A DNA stretch of 64,000 bases from Udeniomyces pyricola (Eukaryota > Basidiomycota > Tremellomycetes > Cystofilobasidiales > Mrakiaceae): NCBI GenBank assembly GCA_039545295.1, contig BCIK01000010.1, positions 186,001-250,000 on the forward strand, in the 5' to 3' direction. Numbering within the stretch: position 1 is the stretch's first letter; each line of letters begins with the position of its first letter. The position numbers and the translations under genes are program-made. Below, piece after piece: positions 47,698 through 60,592 of this stretch. The notes beneath the pieces were generated by a model. That model was not told where the DNA came from. It searched no databases and was given only the letters and a program-made list of their open reading frames with translations.

Positions 47698-50600
47698 ATG
47701 AAATCCACTCATCAACTAACCGATCCACTCGCAGGAGATGCGTGCTTGCTTAACCCACCCCGTGCTGCAGCTGACGATGTACAGCGCTCCTTACGAACTC
47801 ATCTCATCACGGCGAGCACGGGAAGAAAACGGATTCTCCTTTCATCCTTTGCGGTAGATGAGAAAGAAGATGACACAGGAGGAGAGAGTGATAGCGATCA
47901 ACTGCAGGCGTCAAGTGATGAGGAGGTTGATAACGATGGGGGAGTGGAAGAGGAGACTGTCGCAGCTTGTTGGTTGTCGAGGTCAGAAAGAGCGACAGGG
48001 CGTCGAGAGAGACGAGTAATGAGGGTGGAGTTGTCAACTGACGAAGAGGAAGACTCGTGCTCGAGTGAGGGAGAGAGGGAGTCGATGAGTGCACAGTCAG
48101 ACGAGGACGAGATGGAGGGGGTGGCAGGGGACATAGAGCAGGAGAAGGAGACGCAGCAGGAAGCCGACTCGCAGAAACACCTGGATCAGGAAGGTCACAC
48201 CGTCATGTCCCTCCTGGGGGAGGTGGATGATGCTGATATAGAGTTTGAAGACGAAGAGGATGACGCTGCACCGGAAGCAGACACTCGCGCATCAGATCGA
48301 AAGTCAGCATAAGACCGGTACAACACTGATCCTCTCAGAAATCTTTCATCCCTTCGGGCAGCCGTGCTTTTAGCCAGAACGCGTGCTCGCTTGGGACCGC
48401 ATATATTCCTTTACTCACAAGAGCCTGGTTTCAACCTTTTTCCATGCCGGTATCATCGGGATCAATGCTGATGGCGAGGGCAACAGATACCAGGCTTCTG
48501 CATTCATCACCGATACGCTCCTCTCATTTCTTACCCAGACAGCTCGGAACCTCGCCAAGTCCCGCCTGAAACTCTCAAGCGATGAGGGCGATCTCGCATC
48601 ATCTGACCTGAGCCAGGGCGATGGTTTATGCAATCAAGGGGATGATCAAGAAGGTAGATTGGTGCCTGGTCGTATCCGGTTCACACTTCGAGGCGTAGAT
48701 GACCGCCAGCCGCTGTTCAGCACTCGACATCGATGGAGCACGCTTCGTCTGGGTACGTGCTCGGACTCATCCGTAGCTGAATACCATTCTTATAGTTGGC
48801 ATATCGCTGAGATACTGTTGGTCGTTGGAGCGTAGTTGACGTCTGTTTCTCCCTCTGTTGGTTGTGTGATCAGCCCGTATTTTTCGCGTACTCGAGATTA
48901 TGCAAGACGCATTGGTGGACCAAGTCATCACTACCAAAAGGTAAACGGTAGTTTCTTGGGATCACTCTTTCCATGTGCAAAGGCATCGTGATCATCTAAT
49001 TCCTCCTCCAATCGCCTTTTTTGTTGATATATTGATCTGCGTGGGTCATGGGAGTCCACCAGAGACATATTCTACAAGGATCCCCAACTCTTTGGAAAAC
49101 AACAGACAGTGGATAGAGTCAGTCTTCCAGCATCCACACTGTATATGTCTCGGTACGTTGTACAGTGGTGAACTGACTCCAGTTGTATTCGTGCTCTTTT
49201 TTTGGTCCGTTTTCGCCGCCCTCACGCTGTCGCCAAACATATTGTGTCTCAGTTGGTCGAGAAGATCGCAGCTTCTGCCGGACTCGCTCGGGCTGATTTC
49301 AACGTGGTACGTTTTCCGACCACCTCAACAGGTTCAGGGTATATCTACTTAGAAGACCAAATTGTGGCACCTCTACCGCATCTCGTCCTCATCATTACAG
49401 AGGGCCTCTCCCAAAGGTCTCTTCTCTTCGTCTATCCTCGAAATCGTGCTTGTCGGCGGTCGAGTGGGAGGAGATGCCATTCAGGACGAGGAGAATGTCG
49501 ACGATGTCGATCATTTTGACACGGCCAGAGAAGTTGAGACGTCTGCCGAATCAGATGCGGATGAGGTGATCCGGTCATCTCGCTTTCAAGTTCGTCTTAT
49601 TTCAAAGCTTTACCATCCTTATCAAACTTCTATGAAAAAAAACGAGAAGGAGGGCAGAGGAAGGGGTTTTGGGTTAAATCTCAACATCTTTATCGGCCCG
49701 ATTGATCTTTCGTCTGGTTTATTTTATTCGTCTATTTTATCTGTTCCACAGTCGACTCTCATACCCCCTGGCGAAACCATCTCCGAACTTCGTCTTGCAG
49801 CATCAGCAGACGGTGATGCTGCCTCCACCGTTAAGTCCCCAACAGAGATCACTTGGATCCTCGTCGTGGAAAAGGACGTATGTAAAGCCCCTATGCTCTC
49901 GCTTCATCAGTTGTTCCCTCTCGTCTCAGAGACTTACTTACGAAGTCTTTGATGATTTGATGACATGGCTCTGTGGATCTTATTCGGCGTCAGGCCGTTT
50001 TCCAATCACTTTGCTCGATGGGTTTCGCAGGCGATTCAGGCATCCTCGTGACGGTTCGATCGACACGTTTCCGCTCCCCCCCCCCTTTTTTTCCTTCCTC
50101 CTCGGTCGCATTCTTCCCTTATCGCTAAGGGTCGTATTTGGCGGCGTTTGGTGCTGCTTCGATTGTTTTCTAGGGAAAAGGTTACCCTGATCTCTCGACC
50201 CGACAGTTTCTCGCCCGCCTTGCTGAGCGTTGGCCTACGTGCGTCGAAGAATGACAACGAAAACCTACCTTTTCCCCATCTGAGCCCCTCCTCAGTTCCC
50301 TCTTGAACGACATTGCTCCAATCGGCGTGACTGATGCTGATACTGTGTTTCGAACGATGACGTAGGGTTGCTATGTACGCTCTCGTCGATGGGGACCCGG
50401 ATGGGATGGAAATCCTGACCGTGCTTCGGTTCGGAGCGTTGAAAGATAGGGTCCGTACGCTTTCATTTTCCCTTCGATTCTACAACGATGGTGTTGATGC
50501 ATTGATGCGGTGGGCTCGGATCGTATAGAACAAGGAATTGGCCCTTCCCAGATTGCAATGGTTGGGTGTCAAAGCAAGCGAATGGTCCAAGTTCGTAACG

Positions 50601-51547
50601 TGATGTTGCTTCTTCCAAAACTGGTTTTTCTTTTTCTTTCTTCTTCTTCTTTTCTGTCTAGCCATATTGAGGCGGATCCCTCGCGGCAGATTCCAAGTTG
50701 ATATTCTCTTCACTCGTCCTCATTCAACGTATCACCTTGTCGTGCGTCTCGACCACAAACTTAGACTCGACATCGATCACGACCTGCTCATTCCACTTGG
50801 ATCTCGAGATCGAATCAAGGTACACGACGGATCACACTACAAACCCCTTGATGGAATCGGCTATAAGCTATCCTTCCTGGGATTTCTTCTCTAGAACCAT
50901 ATCTCATTTCGCAATATCGCTTGTCATGAAGCTTCAGCGTTGATCATTGATTGTCCATTCGTTTTCTCACTCTTTCTCCCATGGGTTCTCTGGTGATATC
51001 ACTGGTACGTAATGATAGATCCATCAAATGCTTGCTAGACCCATTGATCGTCTCCCACTCGATTGGAAGTAAGTCTCCCTCCCCCCCCCCCCCTTTTGAA
51101 AAAAAAAATCAAAAAAAAAATCACACCGACACACATACAAAGACTCCTTCTACGATCCACTTGACTCCTTCCAATCACATTCCCCAAGTCATACCTCCCA
51201 TCCCGTCTCATGCCTCTGGCTCATCCTCCCGACCTCTTCTGCCCTGTCCGACCATCAGACGCGAACTCTCAACGATGCTCCATCTCTCCCGCAAAGCCGA
51301 GATCGAACTCCTACTCTCGTACGTCGTTCCACCTCCATACGGCAATCGGGGAGAGTTGGGAGACGACTGGATCAGCAGTCAGGGTAGACGAAAGCGACCC
51401 TCGGAAGAAGGTGGGAGTCTGGAGTGGGATGATGCAAAGGAGGAAGAGGGGGAGAAGGAGAAGGAGAAGGAGAGAGGAGAAAAAAGGGGAATTAAGCGAT
51501 TGATAAGGTATTTAGAGGAGAGGATGGGGAGAGCTTGTGGTCTCTAG
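47698..51547 (+). CDS. SPO11: Spo11 meiotic DNA double-strand-break transesterase (TOPOVIA family)
   Basis: Spo11 makes the breaks that start meiotic recombination. Exons in order: RIRFTLRGVDDRQPLFSTRH; ARIFRVLEIMQDALVDQVI with TTKR, then RDIFYKDPQLFGKQQTVDR (the Tyr of DIFY is the catalytic residue); LVEKIAASAGLARADFNV; ASPKGLFSSSILEIVLV; STLIPPGETISEL; ITWILVVEKD (Toprim Glu); GDSGILVT and GKGYPDLSTRQFLARLAERW; VAMYALVDGDPDGMEILTVL (Toprim DxD) with RFGALKDR; NKELALPRLQWLGVKASEW; DLLIPLGSRDRIK; MLARPIDRLPLDW and RELSTMLHLSRKAEIELLLS; end ERMGRACGL, stop at 51547. No ATG lies in the first core exon (from 48487, YQASAFITDTLLSFL). An acidic 200-codon frame at 47698-48302 joins it in phase with donor GTCAGC at 48303 and acceptor at 48486, so I include it. 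The core is firm; the acidic N-terminus could instead be a separate gene. Confidence 0.85.
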
Positions 51548-51690
51548 TCTAGGCAGGATCAAACTCAGAGAGACCCGGTAAAACAAGAGAAAAGGCAAGG
51601 AAGATGGGAAAAGAAATCAATTTAGGCGCATCCAGGAAATGACATGACCCAAATGAATGACTATGATCGTTTGAGATGAGTGAAAGGCGT

Positions 51691-52969
51691 TCAAATTCGG
51701 TTCAAATGGTCGACTAAACTAGGGTGAAACTGAAGACGTCGACTCTTGAGGAGTGAGTTGTTTCTTTTCTTTTGGTTTCCTACTTGGATCAACGACGAGA
51801 GAAAGATAGGGCAAGAAAGCAGAGCGAGAAAACGGTCGTCATGAATATCGTCAAAGGATGGATGTGGTATGTAATCGAATGAGGGAGCAAAAAGGTCATG
51901 AAGCAGAGAGCATGGAAGTCTGGTACAAGGCTGGAGAGTCCTTGGGCGGTCGAGACGGGTGTGGGCGGACGGATCTGGTATGTGGTCAAGGAGTTCACGC
52001 CATGATGGTTGTGGAAGAAGCTGATGGACGATGATGATGAGTATGAAAGGTCCATTATTAGTGATACGATAAAGGGAATGCATGATGAGGGGTTCAGAGA
52101 TGGGAAACGGACTTGGGCAGGAAAGCTCGTCCAAGCTGCTTTCATCAAAGGGATCGCCTAGTTCTGCAGATCGATTCGACCAAACAAAGACAAGGAACAG
52201 ATTCAGCTCATGGAATCCAAAAAAAGATAAAACAAAACATCCTGCCTTCGCTCACTTCCACATAGCCAGCAACCACAGAAGAAGAAGGAGAAGAAGAAGA
52301 AAGGGGGTTGAAAGAGGCGAGACTTTAGGGTTTCCACTGACCTCGATGAAGACTCTCCATAGCCTTTTCATCCATCAACCAATCCCGATCTAACCCTCCT
52401 TGACCGATCCTATCCCGACGTGACTCTCTTACGTTACCGCCTTCAAAGATGCCTAGGGAGCCTTCTTGTTCGGCCGGCGTTGCGGCGAGATGACTTCCTC
52501 GACCTTTGCCCTTGACATCGTTGTTGGTACCGGACCCCCCACCGCTGCTAGCGCCGCCAAACATGCCGCCGAGGGATTTGGCGAACCCACTGACGATCCC
52601 AGAAGAAACGGGCGTATGGGTGAGGCCCTTGGTACGTTTGGATGTTGGATTAGTGTGCTGGAATGAAGAAGTAGATGAGGAGGAAGTGGTTCTGAACGTA
52701 GGTGGGGGCAAGGCACCCGAGGAGGCAGGCAGTGTTGCTGGGGCCGAAGGAGATTGGTCAATGGCCGCGATGGTTTGGTGAGTGGTACCGTGTTGAGGCT
52801 GGGAGGGGGGCATGTCGGTGTCGGATCCGGTGTTGGAAAGGGAGGGGGAGGCGTCATCGCCATTGAGATGGGTAAGATCATCGAGGGCATCATCGGAATC
52901 GGGCGTAATGGGTCGGTCGGTGGGACGGTGGTGATGGTGAGCGGACGACATGGTGACGTCGTTGGACAT
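51691..52969 (-). CDS. uncharacterised Ser/Thr-rich protein
   Basis: ATG 52969 opens MSNDVTMSSAHHHHRPTDRP. The first exon, to about 52342, is low complexity (Ser/Thr/Pro, a His run and acidic patches), then has a Gly-rich segment GIVSGFAKSLGGMFGGASSG and a charged end DRDWLMDEKAMESLHRG. I do not recognise a family. A GTCAGT donor at 52341 can join in phase to an acceptor near 52162, giving DPFDESSLDELSCPSPFPIS and then an open frame with a hydrophobic stretch down to a stop at 51691; without splicing the frame stops at 52325. The 3' part is therefore uncertain. It converges on SPO11, whose stop is about 140 bases away, and diverges from ATG29 with 257 bases between ATGs. Confidence 0.55.
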
Positions 52970-53226
52970 GTTGTTGATTGGGTGAGCGGGGTGGATGAGG
53001 GATGGATATTGAATGGCTAGCGATAGTTGTAGAGTATATGTACTATTCTATGACAGCCGAAACGAGGTGGCTCATCGATCGACAAGCGGATGATTAAATA
53101 ATCGAACAATCGAATTAAATATAAGCGAATGATATCGCGCTTATCTTGGTTTATCCAACTAACTTGTACAAGTAGTCATGATGATTATCACCTCACGATT
53201 ATACCATCACCACCTCACCACCTCAC

Positions 53227-55185
53227 ATGCCCTCTCATCACCACCACACCGCTCATCGCACCCACCTCATCATCGTCCTGCCATTCGAACGGCCCCCCGA
53301 TTGGTCGCCACCCAATCAGGTCCGAGCCTCCCTTACTCGTACCCATCTAACGCTTGCTGCTGCGCGGGCAGAACCTTGACGGTCCCAGTCTTGCTTTCGC
53401 ATCCCCACACACATCTCCCATCAACCTCCGCAAAGCTGACCGTCTCCCATCGCTTACTTACTTCTGCTGTCTCCTCCACATCAGCCTGCTCCATGGGATG
53501 ACGAGAAGGAATCGATTCTCAACTCCGTTCTAGAGCGAAAGGAAGCCGCCAACGTTGACTGTCCGTCCTTGTCGTCATCATCTTCCTCGTTCCGTCATCG
53601 AGCAGGCCATATTGACCTTTGATTCACTTTTTGGTCCAATTCTCGGCGTGAATCATCAGGGACGCTGCTGTCGGAATCTCTCGAAACGCCCATTCCGGTC
53701 CTCCTTCATCGCGCACGCCGACGCTACGCCGAGCAGCTTAAGGCGCTCCAATCCAGACCACCTGTAACGCATGCCATCGCTACCGGCGGTGCCGTGCCAG
53801 CAACAAACAACAGCCACCAACATAGTCCTAGAGTCAGAGGATTTGGCAGAGGTCCTGGAACAGGAACGACCCTGACTAAGGCGGAGAGTGCATCAGACCG
53901 GGCGCCAGCTTGGCAACATCCTCCTTCGTTCTCGCCTCCTTTGGCTGTTGTTCCTGTCACGCAAGTCACGTCTGATGCACCAAGTGGGAACATTCTTCGT
54001 CAAGCTTCTTCAGTAGATCCTTCTCGAGCTACGACACCGCCTTTTGTGCCTTCCATACCGCCACTACAACCACCTGTTCCTCCGACTCATTCCCATCGCA
54101 TCAACATCACCTCTTCTGCCTCTTCCTCTACCTCTTCCTTATCTTCGACATCCTCATCATCATCCTCTCCATTCACAACCGCCTCAGCCAATGCACTCAG
54201 CTCATCTCGTGTCAACCCCACTCACTCGCCCACGCCTTCTTCCATAGCCCATCAACTCCAAGCTCTCACCGCTCTCGGAGGAGGCGCTTTCGCCATCGAA
54301 CCAACCCCGAGCTCTTCAATTTCACCATCCTCACCCTCTACCACTATTACTACTGATGCACCGAATGCATCTGGAGTGGGAAGAGATAGAATGGTCGAGG
54401 CAAGTTCAATTCCGAGGATGGGAAAGAGTGAAGCGGAAGGAGGACTTGAAGGTCAAGGAAGGCGGACGGGTCCAATACCATCATCGACGATGGGCGAGAG
54501 TCGTGGAAGCACCACGACGACAACGACAACAACGACAACGACAAGGAGAGGAAGCGGTGAGAACCACGTCGGGAGTACGACTTCGAGTTTCTCGGATTTA
54601 TCAAGTGAGTTTCAAGAGCCCAAATATCAAGCAAGGGAGAGGGATGGGAGGGGAAGGGGGGGGGGGGACGTAGCAAGGGAGGAGGGAAAGACGGAATCGA
54701 AGCTATATGAGATCCAAGAGGAGAGGTGATCGGGACGAGAAAATCGGAGGGCAAAAGGAGAAGTCATCTTGGCGGGTCGATCATGTATATTTACATATGT
54801 ATATGTTCTTCCCAACGGAGAAGAAAAACGGTCTTCACTTAGAGCCGGCGTCGACTGCTCACTCTCGCTTTTGTCTCGTCCTCTGCTTCCCCAACGAGGT
54901 CTCAATCTGACGTTGTTCTTCTTTTATTTTTCTCCTTTCTTTTCCTGGAAACTCACGTCTTTCCTCCTCCTCCTCATCCCCCCGCCCCCCCGCCCCCGTC
55001 CCCCGTCTGTGTCTTCATCATCATCTACCAACTGAACGAACAAACACACAAACAAACGAACGGCCTTCTTAGATGCTTCCCTCTCCCAAGACGCGCTCGA
55101 AGAAGAAGCCCTCTCCCAATTTAACCGGGCCGGAGGCGGCTCGAGGCTGTCCATGTTCAGTCGGCTCGGAGGCACGTTACGATGA
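53227..55185 (+). CDS. ATG29: autophagy-related protein Atg29
   Basis: Atg29 works with Atg17 and Atg31 as the scaffold that starts phagophore assembly. The start is ATG 53227 (MPSHHHHTAHRTHLIIVLPF, then ERPPDWSPPNQ); the family begins with a similar hydrophobic-strand plus RP segment. After an intron to the acceptor near 53480 the frame gives PAPWDDEKESILNSVLERKE, and a further intron joins to VDWTLLSESLETPIPVLLHR with ARRRYAEQLKALQ, completing the conserved N-terminal domain. The Trp codon of VDW is split by that intron. About 270 Ser/Thr/Pro-rich residues follow, including a polyThr run. A 460-base intron (donor GTGAGT near 54605, acceptor at about 55071) leads to the final exon ASLSQDALEEEALSQFNRAG with GGSRLSMFSRLGGTLR, resembling the conserved Atg29 C-terminal motif; TGA at 55183-55185. 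Both conserved ends are present. Confidence 0.8.
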
Positions 55186-56245
55186 ACACACAAAAAAAAA
55201 CATTATCAGGGCTGCGACGAGTAAACCTTCGGAAAATTGGATCACGGATAGATAGATGGATAAATGGGGCTCCGATTTTGGATCGAGAGGAATGTACGGG
55301 ATCATTTCTGACCGCATGGGATACATGTTTGACCATCATCGGAAGAGGTGCATGGCTATGCCAAGTGTCCGAGGGCTGACGCCGACAACCCTCCGTTCGA
55401 AGTTTGAACACGAGTACTCAACTAGAACAGGGGTAAGTGTGTCAAACGCGGATAGGTAGTACATTCTGGGATAGACGTTGTTGTCTATTCGGGTACGTTT
55501 CTAGAAATGGATATATAGGCAACGTTATATCATTCCATCCAGTTGGTTTTATATGGGACGGAATAGGGAGGGGGAAGAGAAGTATTCAATCATGTCTCCT
55601 TATGCGCCTGACGAGACAATGCGATTTTTCTCCCATTGAAAAAACCATGCACGCATGTACGTATTTCATAAACTGGTGAAGCTAAGGTAAGCTGAGGGTA
55701 ATATACATAAAGTCGTCCATTCCAGGTCGATCATATGATTGACTGACGTACATTAAGACGTCTGATTTTGCAATACGTTATCGACAACCGGAAAGAAGGT
55801 GGATCCCATCATGACAGTACGGGGTGCTCAGACTGCCGATAGTCATGTATGACCCATCGGGCGCGGGAGATAAAAAGAAAGGGGGAGGGAGGAATTCATC
55901 GCTACACAGATGGATATAGAAGATACATGATACAATTCCCGGCGCTATTCGGTGATCTGACCGAACATCTTATCAGCGTCGAACGGTATGTGTGAAAGTT
56001 GAAACAGGGGTGGACGTGAAGTTCCAGGAAGATTCTTGAATTATGAGGGGTTTTTTCTTGTCCTTTTTTTTTTATGATCATTTGTTTTACCACTAAGGCC
56101 AGCAGAGTAAAATCAAATTTCAAAAACCAGAGCCAATCAGCACAACACGATCTGATACACGTCACCCTCGAACCTATGTCTTTCACCCTTTCCATCGTCG
56201 TGTCTAGCCATCCACCCACAACCACAACCACAACCCAAACAACAA
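55186..56245. other. convergent intergenic region, ATG29 / PSO2
   Basis: About 1.06 kb of 3' flanking sequence with no recognisable coding frame. A small extra PSO2 exon could lie here if the GTGAGT after RGPNH is used as a donor. Confidence 0.5.
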
Positions 56246-59200
56246 TTACTCAGATCGAGCCGATTCCAGGATGCTACTGTTGCAGCCCTGATCACTCACA
56301 TGGTTCGGACCTCGATGTTCGACGAGACCGCCTTGACCAAGAGCTTCTCTCTTCTTCTTCTCGATCGCCCATTTCTTAAACCTGGCAAACAACAACAACA
56401 ACAATAAGAGTGGCGGAGATGATCAGCCAAAGATACCCACAGATGAGCCGATAAAGCAACTTCAAACAAAAAGAGAGAGGAACAAAGAAGGGAAGGAAAG
56501 GAGTGAAGAAAGAAGGGAGAGTCCGGCCTCATGCCGGCATGATTGCGTACCAAACGTCCATCTTGGTCCTCGACGGTTTCGACCCAACATTGACGGTCGC
56601 GATCATCCGGGGTTCTCCCCGGACAGAGAGCGCAAAGCAGGTCAACTCAAAAAATGACCTAATAGAGGGAAAGGGAAGGGAACAGGCAAGGTTGAATCAC
56701 GGTAAAGATTGGTAAGAAGTAAATCTTTTCGTCAGTCGTCGAGTGAAGTTTTCATGCCTACGTCGTCCTTTGGTTCTTGGACTACCCTCCTAGCCTCAAC
56801 AACTCAAGAAGACATTGATTGATCTCATTCCATGCTCAAACGTGCTGGTCCGACCCAAGAGGCCGATGGCACCAATCCGGCCGAGCTTCAGAAAACAAGA
56901 AACGAGGACTAGGACTGACGAATGTTCCGAATATGGGACACCATACATGAGGATTTTCTCGGACGAGCCTCTCATTGGCCGGAGATCTTTTGCGTCGAAT
57001 GTGGCTTTGCGATCGCGAGCGAGGAGAGAATTGATGTCAAGTGAGTTAGACGTATCGATGCCTCCGGCAGGAGTGTACCTGAAGGATGAGCCAATCGGTT
57101 GGGAACGAATGAGATGGATGGAAGAGTAGAAAGGGGCGGGAAGGAGGGGGGGGGGTTAATCAGATTATAGGCGTTCTTTCAAAACCATCTAACGCGCCCC
57201 ATTTCGAAGCATACAAACAACCCTCCGCGCGAATCAAAAACAAGGAGAGAAAAGGACAAAAACAACAATGACATCACAACGGAACTATCCTCATGACCGA
57301 GACAAGAAAGACAAGAATCAAATCGAATCAACTCACGTCCATCCAGTTGGTCTAAACCCCAAGATCCGATCGTAATCCTTCTGGTACCTCTTCAAGTACG
57401 CCGCCAACCCTTCGAGCGAGATGTCTCTCAACGGGATCATGTGGACTTGAGATTCTGATGGGTGGAGCGTCATGAGAGGTTGAATCTCGGGGTCTTCGGA
57501 GGATTGATCGTCGATGAGCGCTCGCTTGCGTTGGTCGGCGTAGATTTTGGTCGAGAGGGCTTGGGCGATGCCTACAGGAAAGGAGATTAACACGGAGGAA
57601 ATAAGAAGAAAAAACGAAACACATGGAGATGATATTCGAGTGCAAAGATTGAGGGACAAGGAAGATGTTGAGTTAGACAAAACGGTATGGAAGATATAAA
57701 AAAAAGAAGAAGAAAAAAGAAGAAGAAGAAGAAAAAAAAAAAAAAAAAAAAAAAAAAAACAGGGTTAGTTCAGAGGTAGCTGTGGGTATGATTGTTACAA
57801 CATCGGACGCTTTACCTTTGACAATTCTCTCTTTCCCGATACTATACGTTCCAACGACGACGAGCGTCTTAAGACCTTTCAGTCGTTCCCTTTCCTCTCG
57901 CTTCTCCTTCTCTTCTCGACTCTCGTCTTGCCTCAACCATCCTTGCATCTTCCCTCTCTCCACCTCTTCATCCTTCACTTTTCCTCCACTACCCCCCGCG
58001 GCCTGACGACCCGGTCCAACGACAGGCGTCGCGCCTGAATGCACGATGGATTTCGCGAGCGCAGCGACGGACGTGATGACAGTCGGCTGGGGCGGGAAAC
58101 AGTACTTGGGATTGAGGTACGTGGTGTCGAGGTAGATTTCATCAAGGGGTCCAGAGGCAATAACGGGGTGACGGATATGAACGGGCGAGGCACTTTGGGT
58201 TTCGAGATCAGGTGAATAGCAAAGGATAACGGAAGTAATCAGAAGAAAGGCATTAGTAGGCAAGATTGGCGAAGGGGAGATGTGCTAGTCCAAGTGCATG
58301 AGTCATAGCAAAAGACAGAGAGAGAGAAAAAGAAGAGGAAACACAATGTACCGGAAATCACCGCAATGAAGATATCGATAAACTTTAGGGCTACCGACTC
58401 CACTGGCTTTGAACACGGAGTCACCCGCATGGGCCGTCCGTCGACCCTCAAAGACAAAAATGGCAGATCCAGGACCTACGCGCGTACGTCATCAGCACCA
58501 AGAGTGACGAGACAAAAGCGAACCAAGGCACCTCTCGTCAGCAGCTTTTCTCATCTGATGTTGGGTATGTGTGCCAAAAAGCGTGGAAAAAGATCACGCA
58601 CAATGGTTCGCTTCAATCATGGTACAGATCACGCCGTTGGTGTTAGGCAAGACTGTAGGAACATCGAACGCAAGGGGTTTCACCCACTTGGGATCAACTT
58701 TGAGAACACGGGTGATAAGGTTCGCGGTGGTTTCTATGTTAAAAGACAGGCAAAAAAGTTGTTTGGTCGATAAGCATGGTCGAGGAAGAAAGCGGCGGCT
58801 TTCAAACAGTAAGGCCAAGATACAGAGAGGGATGACGTCAAAAATGGAAAGGAAGCGTACGAGAACAGTAGATAGGTCCATGCTTCCAAGCTTTGGAGAG
58901 GTTGGTATAGTGATCAGAATGAGCGTGAGAGAGCAAGCTGCAAAGCGATAGCGAACGTAAAGGACGCAGAGCAGAGGGCAAGCGGGAAGTCACCGATAGA
59001 TCAAGGGGCAAGCCGATTAGTGACTGACAACGAGCGTTCGGTCCGCAATGCAAGTGAGAACATGGGATGGGCCCATAGTGAGTTGGTATCAGGTGTACAC
59101 GTATGGAGAGATGAAACGCACTACGCATTCACACCCGGCACTTTCCCATATCGAAACGCATCGACCGCGATCGGCATGCCCGTCAACACTTTGAAAAACG

Positions 59201-60592
59201 GGGCTTTCCGGCGTTCGCCAGGTTTCAGAGGCTTTCCACCGCGTTTGATAGACTGATCGTCGGCGACAATTTGCCATTCTTGCTGAGCCGTTGGCGTCTT
59301 CGAGGCATTCATGAGGCGAGTGAAGGCGTTGGGAGGCGGGGGTTTGGCCGTACTGGGCCGTGCAAGACTTTTGTTAGGAAGGGGGAATGTCGGCGAAAAA
59401 GACGATGTCTACGGAAAAGAAAGTGAAGCTTCAGTTGGCCTGGGACTAGACCAGGGGACGCGTGATTAGTGACGCATATATGCAGTGAGAGAACGCACTT
59501 GACTTGGCAATTCCTCCTCATCTTGCTCTGGGCCTTCATCCTCATCAACTTCGCCCAGCTCGTCGTCACCCCCAAGCGTCTCCTCCTCACCATCCTCGTA
59601 CCTCGCGAGATCTACCTCATTGAGTAAGTCCTCGTCGAGATCGTCGTCTACGCCCACGTCTTGGGATTCGTACGCTCGATGCCCAGTTCGACTGAAACCC
59701 TGGGTGGAAGACGAAGACGCGGTCGGGCCGGACGGAATAGGGATGGAAGAATGTCCGAGGGATAATTCCGACTGGAGATCTTTGCCATCGCAAAAAGTAT
59801 CATGACGAGTCTCCCAATCCAGGCAAGACAGGGAAGTGGGATGGAGTCGGACCTGGCGAAGTGGAAAGGGACAAACCAGGTGTTGGTTAGTATGTTCAAA
59901 AGGGGAAAGTTGAGTTCCGCAGCAGGAATGAAGATTCTTTCTTTCGGCCAACCTCGGACACCAGTCCAGCCATGAGCCGGAAGAGTACCACGGAGTATTT
60001 CTCAAGCGGTCCAGATCAAACAAGGATGTAGACTCACCTCGACCTCATCCTGTTCCACGTCGCGTATGATTCCAGTCTGCTGCACTAAGCGGTCGAGCCC
60101 GTCATCGTTGAAAGGTCCATTCTCAGCGAGATCATTGTCTTCTTCCTCTTCTTCCTCTTCCTCTCCCTTGAGATCGATGATGATGGGCTCATGTCCCATA
60201 CCGCAATGGGTGGACGCTGGGTGATCACCTCTCTGGCGAGAACTTTGAGCCGAATTCGATCCGATACGCGAAGAAATCCCAACGCGCTCCTCTTTGTCTT
60301 TTGACAACACTGTTGATGGTTCGCCTTTTGGCTTGACGGGTTGGATGGCGTCAGGATCCTCTTCGGACGAGTCATCGAGACAGACAGGCTGGTCTGCGCT
60401 CGATCCATCACGTTGGAGGGAGAGGCGAGCCCGCTTGATGCGGGTCGAGGTGTTGGGTAGCGGAGGGGGAGGGGGAGGGTGGGATCGGCGACGGTCAGTA
60501 GTGGACGAGGGGGACTCCGCGGGGGTTTTGGAGAAGAAGGTGTGAAGCGTTGAGGATTGATTAGGGGTGCTGGTGGAGGTCTTCCTGGCCAT
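56246..60592 (-). CDS. PSO2: Pso2/SNM1 DNA cross-link repair nuclease (metallo-beta-lactamase / beta-CASP)
   Basis: Pso2/SNM1A is a nuclear 5' exonuclease that resects DNA interstrand cross-links. ATG 60592 opens MARKTSTSTPNQSSTLHTFF, a PIP-box-like element (Q-x3-L-x2-FF). A long acidic, disordered region follows (EEEEEEEEDNDLAENG; later VDDDLDEDLLNEVD). The catalytic half reads RKAPFFKVLTGMPIAVDAFR, YFLTHAHSDHYTNLSKAWKH (the HxHxDH metal motif), GPIYCSQTTANLITRVLKVD, TNGVICTMIEANHCAPGSAI, TVHAGDSVF and YLHCGDFR. The beta-CASP part has DEIYLDTTYLNPKYCFPPQP, then a Lys/Glu-rich insertion and TLVVVGTYSIGKERIVKG, ALSTKIYADQRKRALIDD, ILMYGVPYSEHSSFFELTCF and IATVNVGS. The tail (KWAIEKKKREAL...) stops at 56246; a GTGAGT could extend it. 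The frame is also open upstream to 60742. Identity is firm. Confidence 0.9.
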
